From contig NW_019775386.1 of assembly GCF_001039355.2 (NCBI RefSeq), positions 4,510-68,509 on the forward strand: a stretch of DNA of 64,000 nucleotides. Direction: 5' to 3'. The position numbers were made by a program, and so were the translations under genes. Numbering within the stretch: position 1 is the first letter of the stretch; every line of letters begins with the position of its first letter. A model generated the notes under the pieces. The model worked only from the letters and a program-made list of their open reading frames with translations, searched no databases and had not been told where the DNA came from. Below are positions 1-13,468 of this stretch, piece by piece. Origin of the DNA: Lingula anatina. Lineage: Eukaryota > Brachiopoda > Lingulata > Lingulida > Lingulidae.

Positions 1-117
1 GGGGGGGCAACACTAATTATATCTGAGGGCAAGATGCAATTGCTGATGCCTCAAATGATGTATATTGTATAAATTACGGAGTCAATTTTGCCCACGTATT
101 TTTATAATCTCTTTCAG

Positions 118-149
118 CGATTGGCAAGATTCGTACTATATGATTGTGG
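118..149 (+). CDS. juxtamembrane extracellular exon
   Basis: 32 nt between ctttcag and gtaagt. Enters in phase 2 and leaves in phase 1; reads DWQDSYYMIV. The split codon with the next exon (G + CT) gives Ala and keeps the frame open into the membrane helix. The acidic/aromatic stretch just before a helix fits an extracellular juxtamembrane segment. Confidence 0.55.
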
Positions 150-930
150 GTAAGTTTACCAACAAAACAAAGCAAGTGAAGCTCTTAAATGAAAATGCGT
201 GTACGTAATGATATATAAATTAGCACAGAATGGAATTAAAACCATCATCTGTTATAAAAAAAAAAATAAAAAAAAAAAAAAAAAAAAAAAAGAAACTGAA
301 AAGCTTCAACTAAAGTAAAACAGTACATTTTTTGAATAATTTGCATTGCTTTTTTTCCTTTTAACTAGCTATCCTTGTGGCTGTGCTTATAAATCTGGTG
401 ATCATTCTGGGACTGTGCCTGTATATACACAAGAGGAGTGAGTAGACATTCTTATTCTGATCAACGTTAATGCTGTACCGTTTAATTCAACATACCTTTG
501 TTGATTTATGTTTCCTTTGTGATTAATGTATGATTCTCCACTGAAGATTGAACTGTATATCATTTACTATATAGAGTTAAATGTATTTTAATCAACTCCT
601 TACTGAAGTATCCTGATAGTAGGATTTGTGCATAAAACCATTCCATTATAAGAATAAATCAAAGGCGAATACAAATTTTTACACTTAAACAATAATTAAT
701 GATTGACAAACATGATCATGTTGCTACAGTTTTCCAGATTATTGCAGTCTATGTTGGGAAGTCTTTTTTCAACTGTGCATAAAGAATGATATTCCTCTTC
801 TACCGACTTGCTTATACCAGTCAAAGCTGGTAAACGCATTTTTTTATCTCACAGACCATCTAGGTTTGCAGGGTCTGAGTGATTACTGGCCCACAACCGA
901 TTCTAAAAATAATAATAATAATAATAATAA

Positions 931-1016
<86 letters not shown>

Positions 1017-1514
1017 TGTATATATATATAACACTTAAATGCACCCATTGGGGTTAAATGTGCTTCCCATCACAAATATGGTCAAAAACATGGGAGACAA
1101 TATTTAGTCTGAACATTTTAAAAACAAATTGGAGTACTTGATATAAGTGAAAAAAATTATCAGAGCCAATAACCGACCGTTTTTATGAAATGTCACTGAA
1201 ACACTCCGATTTTTTTGGTATTATCATTTGTGCAGACTGTTAGACCATGTCCTTTTACAAGTTTATATTGGTTTTGTTTTTTTCCACACAACAGTAACAT
1301 AAAATTTATGTCCTTTTTTGGAATATATAGAGTCTGTGAAGAACTGACTGAGAATCATTAAAGGAGCACAATACATTTAATGTTTCAAGCAGTCTCTGTT
1401 AACAAATCCAGTTGCTTCCTGAAAACTACAATTCAAGTGAAGTTTTATTCGGGTCCTTTTTTCTGTCTTGCTTATGCCGTGTCACCCAGAAAAAAGGGAA
1501 ACTTGTATATTAGA

Positions 1515-1548
<34 letters not shown>

Positions 1549-4497
1549 TAAAATAATAATAATAATAATAATAACACTATGAACTATTGCAGTAGTATCT
1601 ACACAGACATGGAATTATGCAATGGACTGAGTAAACTATTTTAAATCCAAAATTGAGGTGTCACTTCATGTGTAGCCAACTGTGTTACCTAATTAACACA
1701 ACTCTCGAAACAATTGGTGCATGCAGTTACATGTTCTGTGGTCAGAAATGTGAGGGGTGGTCTTTTCGGCAATGTCTACCCTTGTATAAAAACGCATGGG
1801 TTTGGTCAATCTTTTGAGGGTATTTCGAGAAGTGGTTGAATTGAGCCGAGATGTAATTGCTGTGTCTCTGCAGGGACGATGCATGGGGAGGCGTTAAAGA
1901 GGCGGAAAGATCGTTACAGGATTAAGCGGTCTTTCTTTCACGTAGGTCCGCCATATTTAGGTCGTCCCCTAGCTAGCATTCGAGTCTTCGAATTCTGAAT
2001 GGGGCCTTTGCATGTGGGACATATTGCTGTGTAAATGACTTTTTTGTGATTTGAAAATCATCTTTTCATTTGCTCAGAACACTTTGAAAAATGAACGAAG
2101 GGCACGGGAATTGTCATTATTGTACGTTTTTTTTTCCAGTTAATCATCTAGATGATATATATAAAAAATTTAAGTATATCTATCTATCTATCCATCTAAG
2201 ATCTAAGTTTCTAACTATCAGCAGATTGCATTGTGTTTCAAGAAACAATAATAGGTGCTTCTCGGACACAACGCACAAAATCTGTGTTACCCGTCATACA
2301 TATGATTCATCACATCCCCTGACCCTGAGAACATAGGTGTAGACATTCCATGTGTCATGTTTGCTTGCCTAGTAACAGAGATACAGTAATGGCGATCCTA
2401 ATATTGTTTTCAAATTAGACAGTTAAAACGCAAAATTTCGCTTGGGAACCGAATTAATAGGATTCAGCATGCCAAAATGATGCTAATAATCCTGGTTCCC
2501 AACTTTTACCCCAAAAATACCCCTTGCTTCTTATGCAGAGCCTTTTTTCGAAAATCCCACTGGACTATAAGAAGTTGACGGAGTTGTGGGAAATGCTGCC
2601 CTTTAATCCGAGTTGCTCCATGGTGGAGGTTAAATCTTTGTCAATCTTGTTGGCTTGTGACGTTGAATTATTTCTCGTTAATCGTTAATATATTTGTTAC
2701 AAAATTACAGTCATTTTAGTGTAACGTAACTGCATCCCTTTGTTACCTGTACGCGTGATGTGGCGTTATATAACGTTATATAACGTCTGTCTTTTCTGCG
2801 GCGTACGTATTGGCCGTTTTGTGTCAGTCTACATGTATTATGATGAGGCCTACTGGCCGAAACGGCTGTAAAGCTTTGCTTTATGTTTATAAATTAACAT
2901 GGAGATGACACATTAACTTTTTACATTTTATTTTATTTTTTTCTCTCTCTATGTATATTGGATTATTTCACTTTTCATCCATACCGAGGTTTTAGCACAC
3001 CCAAATGTTTAACTGACTTAGAAATCAACATTTGAGTGGCATAAAACATAAACAGTTTCACAAAATGACCGCCAAGTCCAATAGAGATATATAATATCCA
3101 CAGAGGATTACATCATAAAACATTTTCTCAAATATTTTAAATGATTTATAAAACGACAAATGGCCGTCAACTGTCCCAGAAACAATATCTTCACAAACAT
3201 GCCCTTTAAGCGCTTGTCCACGAGAAAACCAGTCCGGTGTGGCAAGGTGGGGGTGGGAAGATTTCAACCAAATTGGCTTTATGGATGCACATTGGGAATT
3301 TATTTATGAGGAAGGAAGGAATCCCAGAAATATCTTGTCTAAAGAAAGCTATGGATCACGGCTTATGTAGCCTCTTTGAGCTTCAATTTTTACCTTGGTA
3401 AAATAAATGTATATTTTGCGTAAATAGAATAAAAGTAGTGAAGACTAAATAAAATTTAACCTAACAAACATATAAAGCAATTATTTGGCTTGCTACTGGT
3501 ATATGTAGAATTCAGGTTTGACCCTGCATAGGCGAGCCACGCCCAACTATAACACCCGACCCAAGGTCCGAATTTGGAACTACCATCTCTAATTACATGT
3601 ATCTCCATCTTCACAGGAGTTTCAGCTACAAAACTGCAAAAATATACTATATACTAGGCAGATATTTATCTTTCTAAATCAAAATTTAAAACTTTCTTGC
3701 TGGATAGTAACAGGTACTGAAAAATACTAGGGGTATTTGGCATATTTTACGCAAAAAGAAAAGTTATTTTAATTTGTTTTGCTGTATATAGACAACATGT
3801 ATGACTAATATATCAAAACATTTTGCTCTAGAATGATGATACTTGGTAGGGAAAGTGGGCATGGAATGTTACCTAATGCATGTCAGGTCATTAGGTCATA
3901 GTTCAAAGTCACTGGAGTTTTTTATTACCATTTATGAACATTCTTGATTGAACCTGTAAAATTATTGGACTTGGACTATTTTACTTTTAAAAGACTGAGA
4001 ATTAAGAAGCTATTGCTGTGTATATGACTTTTTGTGATTTGCAAGTCATCTTGTCATTTGCTCAAAATGAACAAAGGGCACGGGAGTTGTCATTATTGTA
4101 AGTTTTTTTTTTCAGGTAACCAGCTAGATGATATACAGAGAAAATGTAAGTATGGACTGAGAATTTACAAGCGATAAAATTTAGATTTAGATGCCTTGAA
4201 TGGGCAATGGCATTAAGCTTTGGCCACTTGAAAGTTTATTATATTTTTTTTTCAAAATTATCATAAAAATGTATTAAATGTATTTTTCCAATTAATGGAT
4301 TTGTTTTTGATGCAATATTTGTCATATAAAATTTTATCTGAACTGATTTAGATACATCATATTTATGAGAACAGGACAAGACCAGACCTTTTTAATTTTT
4401 ATTTTTTAATATTGTCCATTACACTACTTGGTGACTATTTATTAGCATAACTCTACCAAAAAATCTGATTGGTTTATTGTTGTTGCCTCAGCTGCGC

Positions 4498-4553
<56 letters not shown>

Positions 4554-7500
4554 GTACATCAAAATTTACAATACAGCATTATTAGTGAACATTACAACTT
4601 ATATGTTAATATTGTAATACAAGATAAATGTTAATTCAAGCAGCAAAAGTAACACACAATAGTTAAATATATCCTAGTTCTACAATGCATTTTCACAGTT
4701 TTATATTAAACATAACAGTACAGAACCAATATTTAGTCTTTTTCCACTTCAAACTTGCACTATTCACCTACAGAATCATACAAGGTACCCAACTCTTCAA
4801 ACTTAGCTTTACCATCCTAAATGAAATAACGTTTTTTTTTCTTTTCTTTTTTTATGGAAGCCGCCGTTGCTTCACATAAACTCGACGAAAACGACTGTTG
4901 AAATCTCTGTTGAAATCCCTCAGTACACTAAATACTTATTTTCGTATCATTAGGCAGAGTCAAAAACCACAAGATATACGTTTTCCCGTAGAAAAGTTTG
5001 TAAACAGAGCTTTCCGCCATGTTGGACAATGATGTTGTGTTGGTCCTGCAGCAGAACATTAGTTTCACATTATTTTAAAATGCATTAGATACATGTGTTC
5101 ACCAGAAAAAGATAATAGTTTTAATAAAATAAATGACACAGCTAAAAGTGTGTTAATTTTTGTTGATTAATCCGAGAGAGATTAACTTAAGAGCTGCATG
5201 TATATGTTACTCGCATACGATATGAAAATTCTAGAAATTTGGGCACATTCTAACTGTTACAACAGACAAGTTTAAAAACAGCAATATTTTTTGATTTCAT
5301 ATTTAAAACGATGAATCAATTATCTGTTACCCTTGAGCAATGACATACCCCAAAACCATGTGAAGATGAAGATATTGACAAAAATAGAAGGGGAGTGTTC
5401 AAAGCATGTGCTTCGTAGCCCGTTGAAAAATGTTCAGTTCGTTGCCATGGAAACAAAAGAAGTCAGTATGTTTTTTCTCATTTTAATCCCCTAACCATAG
5501 GTATTAAGGTATCATCAAACTAAATCACTTGGTTACACTTGTATAAACTGCAAAGCATATCCAAAATTGCCCTGCTTTTCAGCTGAATTTTAGGTTGATA
5601 ACCCCCCCCCCCAAAAAAAAAAAAAAAAAAAAAAAAATGCATGCCGCTGGCTATATCGCTGTAAGTAGGGATCTGTTTAGGGAAATATTGCAGCTCCAGA
5701 TATTGCTCATATAGATGATCAAATACACCAAATATGGTGTACATCCGTTGACCCCACCTTGCCGCATTATTTTTATCTTCTGTAATTTGTAAAATATAGT
5801 AAACGTAAATGCAAGCTGAGAGAATCTTATATGAAACATTCAAAAGAGATATTGGCCTCCAATTTTCCACAGATTCCCTTGGTTTATCCTCTTTTGGTAA
5901 AATAGATATTACACTTTGTTTTTTAGTCATAGATAGTTGGCCTTTGAAAAACCCATCATTGAATGACCTCAAAAGAAAAGTTTTTTTTTTAATCCTTGAA
6001 ATAAAAATTGACTGAAAAACCAGGGTGACTTATTGTTCTTCATATTTTGCTCCCTCTAACTAGCTGTGTTGTTATCCAATATATTGATTTAGCCTTTATC
6101 AATTATGTTATATTGTTCAAAATATTCAAGAGAGTTATCTTGTCTCGGTACAATTGATTGTAAAAATTTCGTATTTCTTTCAGAAATTCAGCTTGATCCG
6201 TAACAAGGTTTTCTTTCTCCTTTACAATTTTCTTTATAGTTTTATTGACATAATTTCGTTTTTCAAGGGATGAAAATATTTTGAAGGATTTTCTCCTTCC
6301 TCTGAACATTTTGCTTTAGTTTTTATGAAAATACACCTTATATGCTTTAGTCTCATTTCTTCTAGTTTCAGTGTTTTGAGCTGATTTTCGAGTTCAGGCG
6401 TTGGATTTTCAGTATGTTGGGAATATATCTCTGCAATTTTTTCAGTCAAAGCTTTCATTCTTGCTCCTTTTTCTTTCCTGAGCTGTAATTGTAAATCCTC
6501 TAACTTTCAGTAGTCTCTGTTCAAAGGAAGCTTGCTCAGCCACTAAAAAATACAGGTCTTCTTCACTAATTTTAAATAATTCTGATTTTTGTATGGACTT
6601 TCAGCATATTGATATTTAAGATCATCCATTACATTCTTTACTACGGTAATATTTTCTGAATCCTTCAAAAGGTTATTATTAATTTTCCAGAAGCCCATCC
6701 ACCCCCTCTCTCCTTTTTTTTTTTTTTGCTCTGGAGGTATAAGATTCAAGTGTATCATCGAGTGATCAGTTCGATACCCGTACGTTATTTCAGTTCGATC
6801 GACAAGATGCATTAGTTCACTAGAGATAAGGAAAAATCAAGTCTAGCTCTTTTTACAATTCTAGTAGATGCCCAAGTATATTGCTTCATTCGTTCATGTT
6901 GAATTTTCCATGGATCAATCAGGTTGAACTTTGTTTTCAATCGTCCGAGAGTGTCCCTTGCATGTGCGTTATTAACTCGTCTATAATTATAGTAGTCTAA
7001 ATCATAATCCTGAACTAAATTAGGGTCAGATCAGTTGTTTTGGTTTATATTATAAACATGCCTTTTTGATAGCCAAAACCTGTATAAAGCCCTTTGAAAT
7101 CCAGGAAAATGCTTAATTGTAATGTATTTGCTATGCAATTTTAAATTGTATATAGTATGAAAGTATATTTTGAGCAACATACTCTACTGGTCACTCAATT
7201 ATGTATATGCCATTTCATTTTGTCAATAACCTTCACTTCAGTAAAAATGCCAAACTCACCGAAAAACTGCTGCAAGGTTCATCCGGTAAAATGAGACCTA
7301 TTAAAGTACATTTCTTCCGGTGACCATGCCAATTTTATCATAATGTTTTCTAATGTACAAATGATGAGTCTTCAACACACAAGGACGTGAAATGATGATA
7401 TACCAAAACACAGTAGGCTTTTTGAATAAGCTTTTAATATATCCAATGAGTTATTATGACCTATCCAAAGCTTAAGTATTGATCCAAACCTAAGTAAGAA

Positions 7501-10500
7501 ATGAGAAATATATTAAGTCCAAAGCTCCAGGTACGTAAGATAATGTATATCTCAATTCAAAGCAACATATATGTTTTTTTTTTCTGTTAACGACCTTGGA
7601 TTTGTTTTCTAAGTTACTTATAAACAATTGTAAATGCAAACTGAATAGAAATGGTGATAGTGGCAGCCCTGTCTGACTCCAATATTATATTCAAATTCCT
7701 CGGATACATTTCCTTTACAAGTACAGAGTACGCAGGCTTAAATATGTTCATACATTTTCTGTAGCAACTTATGGATATTTCCATTTTTAGATTGTAAACC
7801 AACATTTTATATTTTATGCTGTCCCTCCATATCCGATGGCCTACATTGTTTTAACAGGTGCTTACTTATCATTGTGTGTCATATTAATATATTGTCTATA
7901 GTGCTATATGTTGTTTTGGATATGTGAACTGATATAAGACATCTCCAATTATTAAAAAAAACCTATAAAACTGCCTCGATTGCACAAATAGGAGGTATAG
8001 CCCAATACTTCAGGTCTACTTATATTTTGAATAGGCATTGGCGGCCATCTTGGGCAATCTTTTCTTTTCCTAGAATCTTATATAAAATTCATTCATGGGG
8101 ATTCTAACACTTGCAGTATGTTACTATGTTAAACTGTATCCTTGAAAGGAAAAAAATAATATTTTAAGAAAACTATGTGTTATGAAAAATCCTTTTGTGG
8201 ATGCTCTATTTCCGTATTGGACATGGCAGGCATATTGTGAAACCATCTTCGGCTTTAAATGTTTCACAGCCTAGTGTTGGTACCTTAATCAGCAAAACAT
8301 CTGGATTTTGTTATAAGCTGTACAGTATGGATCAAAAGTGAAATAATCTGATATCGTATCCAATTCTAATGAAAATCGTTATTTCTCTGAATCACCAGAC
8401 TGTAATAGAATCAAACAAATGTCGATATTCTTCCTGCCTTTTAAATAGACGTTATGGGAAACCTGTTTTCTCATTAAGGCACTAGACTTTTTCAAACCAA
8501 ACTTAATATCCTTGTAATTAATACGCATTTCCGGCAAGTTCCAGATTAAATATATCGTATATCCTCAGTAAAAGGGGATTAGCTACAACATGTTGTGTTT
8601 GGTTAGTTGTGTTTGGTCTGTGTGTTTGGTCTGTCCTTATTTACAGCTGGCTTTGTGGATGCCATTCACCAAAAATCCATTATAAAAAGTCATTATTATG
8701 AGTTTTTTTGTTTTTTTTTCAGATGAGGAGCTTAAAGATCTGATCAAAAAAAGTAAGTATGAAGATGTAAATACATGACGTAGTCTGGTGGGAAGGAGGG
8801 GTTCACGTGCAACCCCGTGAAAAACAGTGGATACCTATATTTTCCTAACCCTTGATGTCTAATTTTTTTATTTCTAGATGTTCCCAAAGTGAAAAATATC
8901 CCATGGGTTTTAATTTAATGATATGTAACACCCTGTGGGTCAAATAACCACATTTGAAATAATAGGGGTAGGCGAAGAAAATTATCTATAGTTTGCAATT
9001 TAAATAAGATATAACGATGGTTTATATATCATTGTGTAGGTAAAGGGTTGCTCTAAAAATAGAAGTAATAAAAGTTATGTGATACCGAACCATGTCTAAG
9101 TAAAATGGTGTCAAAGGTCAAATAAGGTCAAATTTGAAAAATTTTCAGAAAAATAAAGCAATAAAGTTTGTCTGTATAGAGAATGTGAGCCAACAACATA
9201 CTTTTAAGGGTATATTTGATAAATCCCATCTATATTACAAATATTTAATGGTCATTTGTGACTTAGTTTTACAGTTTGTGAGAATTATGATGGATATGAT
9301 TAGTGAATGGGAGTGTCAGTTAAATTTCAAATCAGTTGGGGTAGGGGAAGAAAATCACTAATAACTTGAAATTTAATTAAATCCTATACTATTAATTATT
9401 TCCTTTCCCCTACCCCCATTTTCGGCAATTGAACTGGGGGTAGGGGAAGGGAAATAATTAATAGTATAGGATTTAATTAAGATATGACATTGATTTATAT
9501 ATCACTGTGTTGATGAAGCTCCAAACATTTAAGCAATAAAAGTTGTGTAACATTGAATCATGGCTAAGTTAAAAGAGATCAAATGTTAAATAAGTGCAAA
9601 ATTGAGACATCATCAAGAAAATAGAATAGAGGTCAAATTTGAGTCATTTTTCTGGAAAATAAACCAATAAAGCTAATTATTTTACATAGAACTTGAACCT
9701 TGATTGTGTTTCTTTAGGGTAAGTTGTCTGTTTCAATTATTACATGGGAATTTATTTTAAAGTTTGTGAAATTTAAAATGCAATTCTTACAGCAGAGGGG
9801 TTCAGCATAATCGCCAAAAACTGGGGCTAGGGAAAGAAATTGTTCATAGAAGGGGATTTTAAGTAAGATGTAGCTGTGATTCATGTATCATTCTGAAGCT
9901 GAAGTGTTGTTCAAAATACATCAGAAATAAATGTTATATAAAATTGAGACATGGTGAGGCTTAATGGGGTCCAAGATCAAATTTGGTAAATTTGTAGGCA
10001 TTTCTAGGAATGCAAACCAATAAAATGTATATTATTTATACTTGACTTCAACCTAAAATATGTTTTTAGACACATGTTTGTTAAAATCCATCCCTATAAC
10101 AATGAGTTAATGGAAAATTTGGATTTTTACAATAAGTGAGTACTGCAGATGGGATCAGTTCAATTGCATAAAAAATGGAGACAGGGAAAGGACACCCTTC
10201 ATAGTAGGGAATTTAATTAAGATTTACCTTAGATATATCACTGTGCAGCCAAAATGTTGTTCATAACATATAAGTAATACATTTTATGTAAAAAGTGAAT
10301 CATATGTCTTCATAAAATGGAATCAAATGCCAAATGAGGTCAACTTTGAGGCATTTGGTAGAAAACAAATTAATAGCAGTTAATTTTTACAGAGAAGAGC
10401 ATGATTTGTAGACTAAGATATATATATGTATTGGTTAAGTTCATATGTATAACAATGATTTGATGGGAGAATGAAAGTTTGTTTTACAGTAGGTGAGATA

Positions 10501-12284
10501 TAAAACACATACAATCACTGCAGATGGGTTTAATTCAATTATCGTAAAAAACGGGGGAGAAAAATCCATATCATTTGATATTTATTCTTACAACAAAATA
10601 AACATTATACTCCTACATTACTTAAATGTTTAGAGGGACCATTCAGCAACACAATGATATATAAACTATAGTTATATCTTACTTAATTCCCTTACTATTA
10701 ATGATTTCCTTCTCCTAGCTGTGGGCATTTATGGGAAATTGAACTAAGATCCCCCAAAAGTACATACACTAGTAAGTTGTACCATTCATAAATACCAGAA
10801 ACTCTAAAATAAAGTATTTAAACTCCATGAAATTTTTGTAACAAAAATTTAATTTTTCAAAGATATCCAAAAATCCTAATTTGAACTCATGTTCTCTGAA
10901 TAAATAAACTTGACTGCTTCAAATATGAGACCTGATTTGACAATTGCCCCCTTTTTTTTACACAGACATCATTCAATTTTATATAATATTTGCAATTTAA
11001 ATGTTTAGAACAACCCTTCAGCTATATTATGATATACAAATCACAGTCATACCTTACTTAGAATACCTCCTATGAGTGATGTCCTTTCCCTGCCCCCACT
11101 TTATGGCAATTTAACTGAACGCTTCTAAAGTACTGGTATCAGACATAAATACTGAAAATGAATTCCCAAAACCCTGTTAAATAACCAAGATTTAGAATGT
11201 ATTTACCGATCATACTCTAAAGAAACATTTTCTACGTTCAAAATTTCTGATTAAAGAAAAAGTATATTGGATGTTTAGAGCTCTTCTTCAGCAACATAAT
11301 GATATATAAATCAATGTCATATCTTAATCAAATCCTATACTAATAATGAATTTCTTCCCGTACCCCCATTTTTGGCAACTGAATCGACCCCCCTTAACCT
11401 TTATTGTATCATTCATTTTGATAAATCTCCCAAAATGTAAAATTAAGTCTCAATAGAACATAAAACATTTGCTACATAAATGGGATTTGCACAACTTACT
11501 CCAAATATATACTGTGGGCTCTAATCCTCTAAATAAACAAACTTTATTGACATATTTTACTAAAAATTTCCCAAATTTGACCTCATTTGATCTTTGACCC
11601 CATTTACTCCATTATGGTTTAGCATTACATAATTTTTATTACTTGTGTTTTTAGAAAAAGCCTTTAGCTATGCAATGATATATAAATCATTGTTATATCT
11701 TACTTAAATTTCAAGTTATGAGTGACTTTCTTCCCCTACCCCCACCTTGGTTCCTCTTGATTCACAGTCAATCACTTTGCATTTTTCAGTTATGGGCCCA
11801 TGTGCCCATATGTCTAATTTCATACTGGGTGTTATTTTATTTTAATTAATTGATTAGAGTTATCCAAATACATTTGGAAATTAAGAGAAAATAACACCCA
11901 GAATGAAATTAGATGGGACATCATAAAGAAATGTGCGCCGCAAAGGAGAAATCAGCAGCTATGCAACCTTTGGCTGGACGAAAAACTGTTAATAATGATA
12001 ACACCAGACACTCTAAATAAAAGAACTAAATTAATTACCATGTGTAGGCATAAGGTGATGTAACTAACACGGCGTGCGACGTAAGTGTCGTCACGCCGTG
12101 TACGAAAAACGGCTAATAAAGCCATTTTCAAATAAACCTGACGATCGGGCATACCTTCTGGGTATGCCCGTGAAATTCGGAGTCGGGGTTATTGCATGTC
12201 TCTTGTTAATTTAATTTATTTATTAATTCTAATTGTGTACAAATGCACCGGACTGTTGAGCACTCTGTTCCACACTCAAGCTTG

Positions 12285-12364
<80 letters not shown>

Positions 12365-13430
12365 TGGAACAGTGGATTATGGATTATTTTATTTTAAATG
12401 GCATTTCTCTTTGGTATATATTGTGTATATTGGGCATTTTTTTCAGATCGACAGCCAGAATCAAAAAGTGAGTTTAAAGATGTACAGCAAGGACAGGAGC
12501 TTACAGATCTGATCAAAAAAAGTAAGTATGAAGATATAAATACATGACGTAGTCTGATGGGGAGAAGGGGTTCACGTGCAACCCCGTGAAAAACAGTGGA
12601 TACCTATATTTCCCTAACCCTTGATGTCTAAATTTTTGATTTCTAGATGTTCCCAAAGTGAAAAAATGTCCCATGGGTTTTAATTTAATGATATGTAACA
12701 CCCTGTGGCTCAAATAACCACATTTGAAATAATAGGGGTAGGCGAAGAAAATTATCTATAGTTTGCAATTTAAATATGATATAACGATGGTTTATATATC
12801 ATTATGTAGGTAAAGGGTTGCTCTAAAAATAGAAGTAATAAAGGTTATGTAATACTGAGTCATGTCTCAGTAAAATGGTGTCAAAGGTCAAATGAGGTCA
12901 AATTTGAGAAATTGTCAGCAAAATAAAGCAATAAAGTTTGTCTGTATATAGAATGTGAGCCAACAACATAATTTTAAGGGTATATTTGATAAATCCCATC
13001 TATATTACAAATATTTAATGGTCATTTGTGACTTAGTTTTACAGTTTGTGAGAATTATGATGGATATGATTAGTGAATGGGAGTATCAGTTAAATTTCAG
13101 ATCAGTGGGGGTAGGGGAAGAAAATCACTCATAACTTGAAATTTAAGTAGGATATAACAATAAATTATATATATCATTGCATAGCTCAAGAGTTATTTTA
13201 AACACATAAGTAATAAAAATGCTAGTAATGTTGGAACACTTACTGCTAGGCGGTATAGCGACCAGGACCGCTCTTATAAATGTCACATTACCAAAGGCAA
13301 GCATTTGGGTCAACTTAGTATAACTAAACGAAATACCAAAGAGCACCGTTTCGTATTACCCGAAAAGTTTTGATTCAATGCAGCTTCCGCTGCTTTACAC
13401 AATTGTTTCCAAGCAATCTTAAGATCATGA

Positions 13431-13468
<38 letters not shown>

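Noticed and set aside
860-1057. Overlapping ORFs on both strands over the TA tract
   Set aside because: Dinucleotide and trinucleotide repeats translated; no protein content.
12196-12512. Two long ORFs over the second TA tract
   Set aside because: Open only because (TA)n has no stop in those frames; the real signal is the exon at 12447 in one of them.
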